64,000 nt of DNA from JACRBT01 sp964474285 (GCA_964474285.1 CAYYSD010000002.1:4009-68008), one strand, 5' to 3'; positions 41,482-51,383 are shown, counted from the first letter of the stretch. Notes: generated by a model from the letters alone, not told the origin. Made by a program: numbers and translations.

Positions 41482-44364
41482 CTACGCGACCGGGCCCGTG
41501 CCCTCGATCGGGCTCGACCTTGGCTGTGTCCCGAACCGGCGGAGCAAGAGCTTTCGCGCCTCATTGACCCAGAGGACGCTGCTCGCGAGGCCTGCGCAGA
41601 TGAGCCAGCCGGCCGGCGAAAGCGGGGATGTGCTGAACGCGTCGTTCAGGAACGACAGGTGCACGACGGCCACCTGGAGGCCGACGGAAGCGCCAAGGGC
41701 CAACCACAGCAGCCAGTTCGTGAAGAGGTGATGGAACGCGCTCGTCGTGTCGCTGCGTGCGTTCAGGCAGTTGTAGAGCTGCGCCAGGACCAGCGTGGTG
41801 AACGCCATGGTCCGCGCATCATCGATGCTGCCGGACCCTTCGATGAACCCTCCCGGCAGCCGCAGGTCGAGCGCGAGCAGGGTTGCGAGAGCCATGGTGA
41901 ATCCGACCAGTGCGATCCCGCGCGCCATCTCCGCGTCCACCACGCGGTCCGTCAGCCGCCGGGGCGGGTGCTTCATCACATCGTCCGGTGGCGGATCGAC
42001 GCCGAGAGCCAGGGCGGGCGCCGTGTCTGTGAGCAGATTGATCCAGAGGATCTGCGTTGCCAGCAGCGGCACGGCCACGGCCTCTCCGGCGTCATCGAGC
42101 CCCAGCAGACTCGCGCCGATGACTCCCAGGAACATCGTCAGCACTTCGCCTGCATTCGACGAGAGCAGGAAGCGCAAGAACGTGCGGATGTTCGCGAAGA
42201 TGCTGCGCCCTTCGCGGACCGCAGCCACGATCGTCGCGAAGTTGTCGTCGGCCAGAACCATGTCGGCCGCTTCCTTCGTCACGTCCGTACCGGTGAGCCC
42301 CATCGCCACGCCAATATCCGCCGCGCGAAGGGCTGGCGCGTCGTTGACCCCGTCACCCGTCATCGCCACGACGTTGCCGCCCGTCTGCAGTGCGTCGACG
42401 ATGCGCAGCTTGTGTTGAGGCGCCACGCGCGCGTAGACGGAGACGGCGTTCACGGCCCTGCGCAGTTCCGCGTCGTCCATCGCCTCGAGGTCGGTGCCCG
42501 TGAGCGCGGCCGCTCCTTCGGGCGCGAGACCGAGGTCGGTCGCGATGCGTACAGCTGTGCCTCGGTGGTCGCCGGTGATGAGCATCACGCGGATGCCGGC
42601 GGCGTGGGCGAGCTGGATGGCGGCGGCGGCTTCCTCGCGCGGGGGGTCGATGATCCCCACCATGCCGAGATACACCAGTCCCTGTTCCAGGTGTTGGAGC
42701 GAGGAGTGGTCCGCGGTACCGCCCTCTGCCGGGCCGGTCATCTCCCCCTGCTGAAGCTGCCGGAAGGCGACTGCCAGCGGCCTGAGCGCCTGGCCGGCGA
42801 GTTCATCCGCGACCGCGAGAAGTTCACCGAGCCGGACTTCCGTGAGCGGGCGGATCTCTCCCGCGACCCGCTCGCTCACGCAGCGCGCCAACAGGACATC
42901 GGGCGCCCCCTTGGTCACCACGACCAGTTCGCCGCCGTGTCCCGCGTCCACCTCCAACGCGCTCATCAGCTTTCGCTCAGAGGTGAACGGCACTTCTCCG
43001 ACGCGTTCGAAACGCGCCTGCCGCGCCGCGGCCGTGCCCAGCTTCGCCTCCGCCACCAGGAATGCCGCCTCGGTCGGGTCGCCCTGCACGGTCCATACGC
43101 CGTCGACCTCGCGGAGCACGGCGTCGTTCGCGAGGCTGCCCGCGCCGACCACGGAGCGCACCTCCTCCAACAACGGTCCGTCGCGTTCGCTGAGCGGGCG
43201 GTCCGCGACGATGAACTCGCCTTCCGGCCGGTAGCCCGTTCCGGTGACCGACACCTTCCCCGACCCGGTCACGACGGTTGTGAGGGTCATCTCGTTGCGT
43301 GTGAGCGTGCCCGTCTTGTCGGAGCAGATGACGGAGGCAGAGCCCAGCGTCTCCACGGACGACAGCTTCTTCACGATTGCGTTTTCGCGCGCCATGCGTT
43401 GCACCCCGAGCGCCAGCACCACGGAGAGCACGGCAGGGAGGCCTTCCGGGACGGCGGCAACCGCCAGCGAAACGCCGACGAGCAAGACCTCCACAAAGCC
43501 CGAAGCGTTGTCGATGTCCGACGTGAGCAGGATCGAAACGACCACGATGATCGTGATCGCGACCACCGCCATTCCGAGCGTCCGCCCGATGAGCGCGACC
43601 TCCCGCTGCAGCGGAGTCATCTCTTCTTCCGTCCGCACGAGCAGACGCGCGATTCCGCCCATCTCGGTCCGCATGCCCGTGGCGGTGACAACGGCCCGCC
43701 CTCGCCCGCTGGCCACAGCGGTGCCGGCGAAGACCATGTTCAACCGGTCGCCAATCCCGGCCTGCCCGCTCAGCGGACGCGTGTCCTTGAGCACGGTCGC
43801 GCTCTCTCCGGTGAGGGAAGCCTCAGCCACGTGCAGCGCCGCGGCGGAAAGCAGGCGGGCATCAGCCGGGATGGCGTCCCCCTCAGCCAGCAAGACTATG
43901 TCGCCGGGCACCACGTCCGTCGCCGGCACGGACAGCCTCTTGCCGTCGCGCATCACCGTGGCGTGGGCCGCGGCCATCCGCTGGAGGGCCGCCACCGCCT
44001 GTTCCGCTCGCGCCTCCTGCAGGTAACCCAGCAGTCCGTTGGCGACGATGATCACGGCGATGACGATGACCTCGAACGGGACACCCTTCGCGCCGTCGAC
44101 GATCCAGGCCGCGAGCGAAACCGCCACAGCGCCGATCAGCAGGTAGATGAGCGGGTCGCGAAACTGCCCCAGGAATTTGAGCCAGCCCGGTACCGGCACT
44201 GCCGCATCGAGACGGTTCGGGCCATAACGGTCCAGGCGTCGACCGGCCTCCGCGGATGGCAGGCCCTCCGTTTCGTCCGTGCCCATGGAACGCGCGACAT
44301 CCGGCGCCGGGTGCAGCCAGGGCTCAGGGTCGCCGGGCTCCCGGGCTTGTTCCGCCGTCGCCAT
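41482..44364 (-). CDS. P2-type cation-transporting ATPase (Ca2+-ATPase-like)
   Basis: A 960-residue pump with the full P-type set: TGES, the PEGLP helix-4 motif, CSDKTGT (phosphorylated Asp), DPTEAAFLV and KLMSALE in the nucleotide domain, and GDGVNDAP. Cation_ATPase_N (YGPNRLD) and C-terminal helices are present. PEGLP and the N-terminal domain place it with SERCA/PMR1-like P2A pumps for Ca2+ or Mn2+, not with copper pumps. A single-gene unit; the C-terminus ends near 41482 after a 120-base spacer from the CHAT gene start. Confidence 0.9.
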   Translation of the reverse strand: MATAEQAREPGDPEPWLHPAPDVARSMGTDETEGLPSAEAGRRLDRYGPNRLDAAVPVPGWLKFLGQFRDPLIYLLIGAVAVSLAAWIVDGAKGVPFEVIVIAVIIVANGLLGYLQEARAEQAVAALQRMAAAHATVMRDGKRLSVPATDVVPGDIVLLAEGDAIPADARLLSAAALHVAEASLTGESATVLKDTRPLSGQAGIGDRLNMVFAGTAVASGRGRAVVTATGMRTEMGGIARLLVRTEEEMTPLQREVALIGRTLGMAVVAITIIVVVSILLTSDIDNASGFVEVLLVGVSLAVAAVPEGLPAVLSVVLALGVQRMARENAIVKKLSSVETLGSASVICSDKTGTLTRNEMTLTTVVTGSGKVSVTGTGYRPEGEFIVADRPLSERDGPLLEEVRSVVGAGSLANDAVLREVDGVWTVQGDPTEAAFLVAEAKLGTAAARQARFERVGEVPFTSERKLMSALEVDAGHGGELVVVTKGAPDVLLARCVSERVAGEIRPLTEVRLGELLAVADELAGQALRPLAVAFRQLQQGEMTGPAEGGTADHSSLQHLEQGLVYLGMVGIIDPPREEAAAAIQLAHAAGIRVMLITGDHRGTAVRIATDLGLAPEGAAALTGTDLEAMDDAELRRAVNAVSVYARVAPQHKLRIVDALQTGGNVVAMTGDGVNDAPALRAADIGVAMGLTGTDVTKEAADMVLADDNFATIVAAVREGRSIFANIRTFLRFLLSSNAGEVLTMFLGVIGASLLGLDDAGEAVAVPLLATQILWINLLTDTAPALALGVDPPPDDVMKHPPRRLTDRVVDAEMARGIALVGFTMALATLLALDLRLPGGFIEGSGSIDDARTMAFTTLVLAQLYNCLNARSDTTSAFHHLFTNWLLWLALGASVGLQVAVVHLSFLNDAFSTSPLSPAGWLICAGLASSVLWVNEARKLLLRRFGTQPRSSPIEGTGPVA

Positions 44365-44411
44365 AGCTCACTCTATCGCTTCGGTCGTGTTCGTTCAGGA
44401 ATGAACGAGAA

Positions 44412-45707
44412 TCACCGGCCGGCTGCTCCCGTTGCCAACGGCGCTTGCGGAGATTGAACGCTCGCCAGCTGAGCTTCGACCGCGGCCTTGCGCTGCGAGA
44501 TGAACGCCTTCCGCAAGGCCAGCTCCGATTCGAATGACTCCATCGAGACCGTCTCGTGAGTGCCGTCGAGGTGCGTTGAGCGCACGAACCCGGCATACCG
44601 TTCGACGATCGCGAGCAGCCGGTGCGCATCCCAGACTTCCGCAAGCACCTGCCGGATTCGCGCGTGCAACTGTCGCTGGAACTCAGCGTCGTGATACAGG
44701 CGAACCGCCATCATGGCTTCCGGTCCTGGCTCCGCGAGGATGGAGTACTGCGGGTCAAGCAAGGCCCAGTCCGTGCCGTGGGCCAGGAAGACAAAGCGAT
44801 CGGTCGTGGGCTCGTGGTAGATGTAGTAGTTGTTCGGGCGGATGTAGCCGTCCCAGTGATGAACGATGGTCTCCACCGCCCAATAGGTGAGGAGCTGTTC
44901 AATGTCGACGTGGCGGGCCACGTCCGTCAGAAACGTCTCATCGGGGGACTCCGCGACCACGCGGGCCAGCGCCGCCAGGTCCGACCGGTCGTCCTTTTCT
45001 TCGTTCGTTCGCAGGCCCATTTCGGCCACGTCGGTCACATCGATGTTGAGGTCGCCTTCATAGAGGTTGCCGTCGGGGTCCGGGAACACGCGGCGGAGGA
45101 AGTTCTTGTCATAGCCCTCGCGGATCACGTACAGGCCGTAGTCCTCGCCGTTGAGCCGGACCGTCGCGAGTGCAGTTCGGGGGGCGACGACGCCAGCCCG
45201 CCGAAAAACCTCGTAGCTCACGGCTTCGGAAACGAAGCTCCAGTCCTGGATCGAATTGCCCAGGGTCAAGCGTGTCACGCCGTGGAGATTTCGCCCTTTC
45301 TCGAACTTATCCGTGTCGATGCTGAACCCGGGCTTCTCCTTCAAGGGGAGGGCGCTGGCCAGGCCGGCCTTCAGCCGGAGACCGACGTCGTCGAGGCGTT
45401 TCCCGTCGAACGTCAGCCGTGCCTTCACGCGCTCGTCGTTGCCCGGGGACAGCTTGCCCAGGTTCGAATTCGCCACTTCAAGTTCGATCGTATGGAGGAT
45501 GGAGTCGTCGAAGACGCGCGCAGAGGGGTCGTTCGGCGCCGGGGTCGCGGTGGAAGCCGTTGCAGGCGGCGTAGCGCTCATCGTTGCCGTCGCCTCTCCG
45601 GGCTCGACGACCGGCGTTGAACCGCTCCCAGCCCCGCAGCCCATCACAACGCCGGTGGAAAGGCTCGCGCTGATAAGTAGCAACAGGGCTTTCTTACGCG
45701 GGAACAT
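44412..45707 (-). CDS. CotH-kinase family lipoprotein
   Basis: A 431-residue protein with a lipoprotein signal (hydrophobic run, lipobox VMGC) and a Thr/Pro/Ala-rich linker before a CotH domain. CotH features include FDGKRLDDVGLRLKAG, LPLKEKPGFSIDTDKF, VRLNGEDYGLYVIREGYDK, and HWDGYIRPNNYYIYH. CotH is a secreted protein kinase in spore formers; elsewhere its role is unknown. GGGAGG eight bases before ATG 45707 fixes the start. It overlaps the DUF4956 gene by 14 bases. CotH/DUF4956 pairs often occur with VTC polyphosphate genes; none is seen here. Confidence 0.82.
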   Translation of the reverse strand: MFPRKKALLLLISASLSTGVVMGCGAGSGSTPVVEPGEATATMSATPPATASTATPAPNDPSARVFDDSILHTIELEVANSNLGKLSPGNDERVKARLTFDGKRLDDVGLRLKAGLASALPLKEKPGFSIDTDKFEKGRNLHGVTRLTLGNSIQDWSFVSEAVSYEVFRRAGVVAPRTALATVRLNGEDYGLYVIREGYDKNFLRRVFPDPDGNLYEGDLNIDVTDVAEMGLRTNEEKDDRSDLAALARVVAESPDETFLTDVARHVDIEQLLTYWAVETIVHHWDGYIRPNNYYIYHEPTTDRFVFLAHGTDWALLDPQYSILAEPGPEAMMAVRLYHDAEFQRQLHARIRQVLAEVWDAHRLLAIVERYAGFVRSTHLDGTHETVSMESFESELALRKAFISQRKAAVEAQLASVQSPQAPLATGAAGR

Positions 45708-46305
45708 CGGGCACCTCCCGGGGTGGCGCTTTTCCGGCGCGATAACGCACATCCACGACGGTGTGTTCGTGCACGTAGTCCGTTCGCAGAACGGTGATGC
45801 GAGTCACCTTTCCGGCGAGGAGCTGTTCTACCTTCGCGCGGAGCGCTGCCTCGTCGGGGAAGACCGCGTCGAGCGTGATGTGCTGCTGGCGGTAGGCAGC
45901 GAAGAGCCGCGGATGGTCCGCGACGTACATCACGACGAGGAGCATCGTGTCGAGCGTGATGGTGCGCTTCCATTCACCGTCCGGGGCGAACCCGTTGATG
46001 AGCCCGAGTACCAGGGCCACGAAGTAGTACCCGATCTCCTCCTGGGCGATTTCGCTCGACCGAAGGCGAACCACCGAAAGGAGGGCAAACAGCCCGAGAC
46101 CGGCAGCGAGGTTGATGTCCGTTTCGGAGATGAACGTGGCGACCGTGAAAAGACCAGCGTTGACGCCGATGAACGCCAGGAACAGGTCCCGGCGCTGGTG
46201 TCGCGGGAAGTAGATCCCGAGCGTGAGAATGGCGATTGCCACCCCGTTGATCGCAGCAGCCGCAAGCAGGTCTTCGTAATCCACGTTGGTCGCGGCGCGG
46301 GCCAT
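45694..46305 (-). CDS. DUF4956 membrane protein
   Basis: A 203-residue protein with three to four transmembrane helices near the N-terminus (about 12-110) and a soluble C-terminal tail. The segment GLFALLSVVRLRSSEIAQEEIGYYFVALVLGLINGF is the recognisable DUF4956 core. Function unknown; the family is linked to CotH and VTC genes, hinting at polyphosphate or envelope biology. The ATG at 46305 was chosen over an earlier in-frame ATG (46335) that overlaps the divergent gene's upstream region. Confidence 0.78.
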   Translation of the reverse strand: MARAATNVDYEDLLAAAAINGVAIAILTLGIYFPRHQRRDLFLAFIGVNAGLFTVATFISETDINLAAGLGLFALLSVVRLRSSEIAQEEIGYYFVALVLGLINGFAPDGEWKRTITLDTMLLVVMYVADHPRLFAAYRQQHITLDAVFPDEAALRAKVEQLLAGKVTRITVLRTDYVHEHTVVDVRYRAGKAPPREVPDVPA

Positions 46306-46528
46306 AGAACCCGGCGCACTCCCCCTTTGCACCATGCTCCACGACCGGCGGGGTGTTTCGGGAGGGCCGGTGTGCCCGCATTCTTGGTCCGAATGTCACA
46401 CGTCGCGGACGCCCGGCAGGAGCAGACTGGAACTGAACCTCCGCTCTGGCGAAGCAGTTCGCGATGTTCGATACTGGAAGAGTCGAACGTGGTTCGAATT
46501 GGCGTGGAGTGGGGTAGCAGGGAGGATC

Positions 46529-47524
46529 TTGCTGTTTACGGTGCCTCGGATGGTCCTGTTCGTGAGTGGGGCCGCTGTGTGCCTTGCGGCCATCATTGCG
46601 GCCGGGATGGTGGGTCGTCCGCCGATTCCCACCGTCGCGGGGGCGTCGGCCTTTTCTGCCGATGATGTTGATTCCCCGGCCCAACAGCCGGCCGCCGCAT
46701 CCCAGGGAAGTGTGGCGCCTTCCGTGACGCTGCTCGCCGCGGGGGACATCGCCAGCTGCGACAACAACGGTGACGAGAATTCGGCTGAGGTTCTCCGCGC
46801 TAACCCGGGCGTGCCGATCCTGGCGCTCGGTGACCTGGCCTATCCCGACGGCACCACAGAGAACTTCCGCGATTGCTTCGGCCCCAGCTGGGGTCAGTTC
46901 AAGAGCCGCATCCGGCCGATACCGGGAAATCACGAGTACTACTCGACCAACGCAGCTCCCTATTACGCGTACTTCGGCTCTGCGGCAGGCCCATCCACGA
47001 ATGCCGCATCTCGCGGCTACTACAGCTTCGATCTGGGCGAGTGGCACATCGTCGCGTTGAACTCCGAACAGGACTTCGGGGCCGATGGCGCCCAGATGCG
47101 CTGGTTCAAGGCTGATCTCGCCGCGAACCAGAACCAGTGCGTCCTTGCGTTCTGGCACAAACCCCGCTTCACGGCGAGCGAGGAGTATTCCGACATCCTG
47201 GAAGTCGACGCCTTTTGGCGGTTTGCCGCCGCTTCCGGAGTCGATATCGTCCTGAACGGACACGACCACGGGTATCAGCGGTTCACGCCGATGAACGCCG
47301 ACGGTCAGCCTTCGCCCGGCGGCTTGCGCGAATTCGTGGTCGGCACGGGCGGTCGTGATGCCCACGACCTCTATCCCCATCCTCGCCGCGAGGCAGGGTT
47401 CAGCGAGACTGGCTTCGGCGGCGTGCTGCAGCTCACGCTTTCGGCGGCCGGCTACGCGTGGGAGTTCCTGCCGATCGCAGGCGCTACCTTTGCGGACTCC
47501 GGGTCGGCCCGCTGCTCACCCTGA
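46529..47524 (+). CDS. Secreted metallophosphoesterase
   Basis: A 331-residue calcineurin-like phosphoesterase with an N-terminal membrane helix or signal (VLFVSGAAVCLAAIIAAG). Metal-site motifs are in order: AAGDIASC, LGDLAYPDG, GNHEYY, WHKPRF and GHDHGYQR. It probably hydrolyses phosphomonoesters outside the cytoplasm. The start is uncertain: the TTG at 46529 has GGAGG only three bases upstream; GTG at 46541 and ATG at 46550 are alternatives. Divergent from the DUF4956/CotH pair, whose promoter region it shares. Confidence 0.82.
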   Translation: MLFTVPRMVLFVSGAAVCLAAIIAAGMVGRPPIPTVAGASAFSADDVDSPAQQPAAASQGSVAPSVTLLAAGDIASCDNNGDENSAEVLRANPGVPILALGDLAYPDGTTENFRDCFGPSWGQFKSRIRPIPGNHEYYSTNAAPYYAYFGSAAGPSTNAASRGYYSFDLGEWHIVALNSEQDFGADGAQMRWFKADLAANQNQCVLAFWHKPRFTASEEYSDILEVDAFWRFAAASGVDIVLNGHDHGYQRFTPMNADGQPSPGGLREFVVGTGGRDAHDLYPHPRREAGFSETGFGGVLQLTLSAAGYAWEFLPIAGATFADSGSARCSP

Positions 47525-47562
47525 ACTGTGGCCTCTCGCCCGTGACCGGAGGCGCCTTTGCG

Positions 47563-47600
47563 ATGAGCGCGGCGCCCGGCGACGGGTCGGCGTCTTCGAA
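47563..47600 (-). pseudogene. Relic copy of a BadF-type kinase C-terminus
   Basis: Thirty-eight bases match 49512-49549 (inside the kinase gene) at 36 positions in the same orientation. On the minus strand the surrounding frame reads WFEDADPSPGAALIAKA, against RFEDADPSLGAALMARR at the kinase end. No more of the kinase is recognisable upstream, so this is a leftover of a duplicated or deleted paralog. Confidence 0.5.
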
Positions 47601-47789
47601 CCAGGCGGGTGGCCCGCATGGCGGGATGGAAGCGAAAAGGTCAGGGCCGCCCGGCCCATGGCAATTGGGTCCACTGACCCTGTTCAAACTGCCGGCCGGG
47701 AGCTTGAGTTGCACGCGACAATCCGGCATTGTTTACACGCTGCGAGCTAGATGTGTCTCGGCAAGCCGGCGAGTCTCTGAGACGAGAGG

Positions 47790-49271
47790 ATGGGCCACAT
47801 GCGTTTTCCCCGGGCAGGCAGACTGATCAGGACGATGGGTGCTTTAATCGTTGCGGTGGCAGCCGTCATCGCCGTGTTCTCCCACGGGACTCCGGCCGTA
47901 GAGGCCGCCGATCCCTTCCAGCCGATGCCCTGCCGGGCTCAGATTTGGAACAAGGGTGACGCAAGGTTTACCGCTCTCGCGGGGGCGAAGGCCTATTTCG
48001 GTGAATATGCTGGCGGCCTCTACCGGGTTGAAATCCCGGATAACTGGAACGGGGAGCTTGTGCTCTACGCTCATGGTTACGCCGGCGAAGGCGACCTGGT
48101 ACAGGTTGGCACACCGCCCTCAGGTTGGCGCGCGCACCTGGTCGAGAAGGGCTTCGCCTGGGCGGCTTCGAGCTATCGCTGCAACAGCTACGTCCCCGGC
48201 ATCGGCCTTCAAGACACTCTCATGCTTACCAGCATCTTCTACGACGTCAACGGTGAGAAAGCGCCCAGGCGGACGTACCTCACCGGCACATCGATGGGCG
48301 GCCATATCACCCTCCTGGGCATGCATGAATATCCAACCGCCTTCGCGGGCGGCCTGGCCATGTGCCCCGCCGGCCCGGGCCTGTTCGACTACTTCGCAGC
48401 CAATGGCGCCGCGGCCGAGGTCGTCACCGGACTTGCGTTCTCGCGGGCGGAGCCCGCGACGGCAACCCTCGCGAAGATGATGGCCGTCTTCGGGACGCCA
48501 CCAGCCTACAGCGCGAAGGGCCTTCAGATGGCGAGCGTCATGATCAACAGCAGCGGCGGACCGCGACCGTTCGTCTTTGAGGGTCTTACGGCCTTTTTCC
48601 AGCGGACCATCTCGGGTTCGAAACTGGCCGGAGATACCGGCCTCTTGTCCGCAGCCGCAAGCAACCAGGACTGGACTTACGGAGTCGACCCCAGCTTCGG
48701 ACTGACGCTCGATCAGCTCAACAGTAACGTCCGGAGAGTCTCTGGCGACCCGAAGTACCGCGGCGCCGACACCCCATACCCCGAGCTGCGCCCCTTCAAC
48801 GGAAAGATTGAGCGGCCAGTTGTGACCATGCACACCACCGGCGACATGTTTGTGCCGATCTTTCTCGAGCGCGAGTTGAAGGCAGCTGTAGACAAGGCCG
48901 GCAACAGCAGTCTCCTCGTCCAGCGCATCTATCGCGACCCGGCCCACTGTGGCTTCAGCTCACCCGAGATCATCCAGGCGTTTGATGCCATGGTTGCCTG
49001 GGCCGGCGGCGGTTCCAGGCCGGAAGGCGACGACGTCAGCGCCCCGTTCACGAACGCGGGGCTAAAGTTCACCAGCCCACTCCGGCCCGGCGATCCCGGC
49101 GCCATCCAGCCGGCGCCTGCGTTGCGGCCTCCGGGGCCACCCGCGACGGGCACCGGCCTCGCTGAAAGCGGATCGTCAGACGGTCCTGGCCTCGGCGTGG
49201 CGGTGGTCGTGGTGGTCCTGGCCGTGGTAGTCCTGAGCATGGAAACGCGGCGTCGTCGAAGCCGGCGCTAA
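47790..49271 (+). CDS. Secreted, C-terminally membrane-anchored alpha/beta hydrolase
   Basis: A 493-residue protein with an N-terminal signal (hydrophobic run about 17-31, cleavage near VEAADP), a hydrolase domain and a C-terminal helix (LGVAVVVVVLAVVVLS) with a basic tail, like a sorting or stop-transfer anchor. The nucleophile elbow is GTSMGG (Ser168), and YAHGYAGEGD is the oxyanion-type loop. Late MHTTGDMFVP and DPAHCGF are placed for the Asp and His. It resembles secreted tannase/feruloyl-esterase- or polyhydroxybutyrate-depolymerase-like hydrolases; the substrate is not evident. The start could instead be the ATG nine bases later. Confidence 0.72.
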   Translation: MGHMRFPRAGRLIRTMGALIVAVAAVIAVFSHGTPAVEAADPFQPMPCRAQIWNKGDARFTALAGAKAYFGEYAGGLYRVEIPDNWNGELVLYAHGYAGEGDLVQVGTPPSGWRAHLVEKGFAWAASSYRCNSYVPGIGLQDTLMLTSIFYDVNGEKAPRRTYLTGTSMGGHITLLGMHEYPTAFAGGLAMCPAGPGLFDYFAANGAAAEVVTGLAFSRAEPATATLAKMMAVFGTPPAYSAKGLQMASVMINSSGGPRPFVFEGLTAFFQRTISGSKLAGDTGLLSAAASNQDWTYGVDPSFGLTLDQLNSNVRRVSGDPKYRGADTPYPELRPFNGKIERPVVTMHTTGDMFVPIFLERELKAAVDKAGNSSLLVQRIYRDPAHCGFSSPEIIQAFDAMVAWAGGGSRPEGDDVSAPFTNAGLKFTSPLRPGDPGAIQPAPALRPPGPPATGTGLAESGSSDGPGLGVAVVVVVLAVVVLSMETRRRRSRR

Positions 49272-49292
49272 GCGCAGATTCTGAGAAGAGTC

Positions 49293-49322
49293 ATCGAGGG
49301 TACGCGCAGGCGTGCCCTCGAT
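49293..49322 (+). terminator. Hairpin, probable terminator
   Basis: A 13-bp stem (ATCGAGGGTACGC with GCGTGCCCTCGAT, one G-T pair) around a 4-base loop, 22 bases after the anchored-hydrolase stop codon. There is no T-tract after it. Confidence 0.5.
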
Positions 49323-49465
49323 GTGCGCGCGACTGTCCACCGGTTGGACTTCTGCGCCAGCCTTGCGAAGGAGTCCGGCCCCCTGGGCGCGGGGCGGTTT
49401 TGGCTGTCACGCCCCGTCCTTGTGGCACAGGCTCGGCGCTCAACGACCCTGGCTCGGCCACGTGC

Positions 49466-50458
49466 TCACCGTGGATCGAGATGCCCTGCCCCTGACCAGG
49501 CGCGACGCGCCATGAGCGCGGCGCCCAGCGACGGGTCGGCGTCTTCAAAACGTGCCCCGGGATACCAGGCCCGGACGCGGCGCTCTACTTCTGAGCGCAC
49601 GATCCGGTTCTTCAGTAGCACCGAACCGACGCAAAGCACCGCTGCGGATTCGCCAGTTCCCACGCCAAGCCGTCGCATACCGGTTGTGACGCTCCGCACA
49701 ATCTCGCCGGCCGCCGCCTGCAGAATGCCGATCGCCGCAGGGTCGCCGCCGATGGCGCACCGGTCCACGACCAGGGCCAGGCGCGCCATTGCTGCCTTGC
49801 TCGCCCGGTCGGCGCGATAGGCGTCCTTGAGTCTCGCCCATTGCTCGGGGAACGTGAGGCCCAGGTAGTCGAACACCGCGGGGGCCAGGGAGCCGGCGGG
49901 CTCGAATTCCATGGCGGCGTCGAGGGCGTGCTGCGCGGCGGCGAGCCCGATGCGCGCCGCGCTCCCCCAGTCCGAGAGCGGCATGTCTATCCCGCCGATT
50001 CGCACTGTTGCCAAGGGCACGGCGACCGCATCTGAATAGCGCATCGCCCGGCAGTTCGCACCAGTCCCGGCGATTACGCAGATGCGCACAGCCTCGTGCG
50101 AACACTCGGCGATGATGTCCACGTCCGAGACCACCGTCACCGGGACGTCACGCAGGGCGTGGCACTGTCTGAACACCGCGAGGAACCGTTCGTCGTCGCC
50201 GGGCAGGTCAATCCCGGCCGTGCCGATGGCCACCCCGGCGATGGCATCCCCCTCCGCGAAGCCGATGCGGCGCTTCGACTCCGCGATCGCCGCCTCCAGC
50301 CTCGCGATCACCGCCTCTTCGGCATGGTTGCCGAGCAGGTTCGTCCCGCCTTCACGGAACTCAAGGCCCGCGTCCGGCCGCACGACGGCACCGTTCCCGT
50401 CGACGAAACGCAGGCGGATGGACGACGAACCGCCGTCCACTCCGAGGAACAGCCTCAA
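49466..50458 (-). CDS. N-acetylglucosamine kinase-like (BadF/BadG/BcrA/BcrD ATPase family)
   Basis: A 330-residue protein of the ASKHA fold. The N-terminal phosphate-1 motif is FLGVDGGSSSIRL; IAGTGANC gives phosphate-2 and SDWGSAARIG is typical of GlcNAc kinases in this family. It probably phosphorylates an amino sugar for recycling. The C-terminus carries RFEDADPSLGAALMA, of which a nearly identical DNA fragment lies 2 kb away. It lies 53 bases downstream of the enoyl-CoA hydratase gene, on the same strand. Confidence 0.82.
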   Translation of the reverse strand: MRLFLGVDGGSSSIRLRFVDGNGAVVRPDAGLEFREGGTNLLGNHAEEAVIARLEAAIAESKRRIGFAEGDAIAGVAIGTAGIDLPGDDERFLAVFRQCHALRDVPVTVVSDVDIIAECSHEAVRICVIAGTGANCRAMRYSDAVAVPLATVRIGGIDMPLSDWGSAARIGLAAAQHALDAAMEFEPAGSLAPAVFDYLGLTFPEQWARLKDAYRADRASKAAMARLALVVDRCAIGGDPAAIGILQAAAGEIVRSVTTGMRRLGVGTGESAAVLCVGSVLLKNRIVRSEVERRVRAWYPGARFEDADPSLGAALMARRAWSGAGHLDPR

Positions 50459-50511
50459 GACGCTCCTCCCATCGCGGACCCTCCAACACTCGTGCGACCA
50501 CGGTTGGGCGC

Positions 50512-51315
50512 TCAGCTACCCCGGTAGACAGCCGGCCGTTTCTCGCTGAAGGCGCGCGGGCCTTCTTTCGCATCGTCTGTCTGCCCGACCATCCAGCGCA
50601 GCGCCGCCCCGAAGCGCATTGCGTCGGATAGCGGCGCGTCGCGCGATTGGGCGTACAGCTCCTTCACCGCGCGCACCGCGAGCGGGGCGTTCCCGGCAAT
50701 CGCGTGGGCGACGCCAAGCGCCGCCGGCATGAGCTCGTCTGGCGCCACCACACGGCTCACGAGACCGGCCTTGAGGGCTGCCGCGGCGTCAATCGGGTCG
50801 CCCGTGAGGAGCATCTCCATCGCCAGCGACTGCGGGACGTTGCGCGCGATCCGTTGGGGGCCGCCGCCGCCCGGGAAGAATCCGCGCTTGATCTCCGGCA
50901 GTCCGAAGCTCGCCGCCTCCGAGGCGATGCGAATGTCGCACCAGAGTGCGATCTCGAAGCCGCCGCCCAGGCAGTGCCCGTTTACGGCCGCAATCAGGGG
51001 CTTGTTGGTCGAGAAGGTGTACATCCGCTCTTCGTCCCTGGCGCCCAGGAATCCGGCCAATTCCGAACCGGGGGATGCGGGCTCTGCCTGTTCCTCTGCG
51101 CGCTGGCGAAGGTCGCGACCCGCGCAGAACGCGCGCCCCGCGCCCGTGATGACGGCGACGCGCAGCGACGGGTCTTTGTCGAACCTGCGCATCGCAGCGA
51201 GGAACTCCTCGGAAAGTTCGGCGCTGATGGCGTTGAGCCGTTCGGGCCGGTTCAGCGTGATGACGAACACGTGGCCGTCGACGCCGGTCAGGATAGTATC
51301 GTCCACTTCGCACAT
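50512..51315 (-). CDS. Enoyl-CoA hydratase/isomerase family protein
   Basis: A 267-residue crotonase. The oxyanion-hole segments are RAFCAGRDLR and GHCLGGGFEIAL, and the catalytic region has PEIKRGFFPGGGG, so both Glu positions of a hydratase (GGGFE, PEIKRG) are present, unlike the crotonases at 16-24 kb. It is probably a true beta-oxidation or branched-chain hydratase. Start at 51315 is the ATG nearest the first strand (VDDTILTGVDG); an earlier in-frame ATG at 51360 is less likely. Confidence 0.87.
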   Translation of the reverse strand: MCEVDDTILTGVDGHVFVITLNRPERLNAISAELSEEFLAAMRRFDKDPSLRVAVITGAGRAFCAGRDLRQRAEEQAEPASPGSELAGFLGARDEERMYTFSTNKPLIAAVNGHCLGGGFEIALWCDIRIASEAASFGLPEIKRGFFPGGGGPQRIARNVPQSLAMEMLLTGDPIDAAAALKAGLVSRVVAPDELMPAALGVAHAIAGNAPLAVRAVKELYAQSRDAPLSDAMRFGAALRWMVGQTDDAKEGPRAFSEKRPAVYRGS

Positions 51316-51383
51316 ACCCCACGTTGGTGACGGTGTCATTGTACGGTGCGCAGCCACCAACGATCGGCGGCGTTCGCCCCGGG

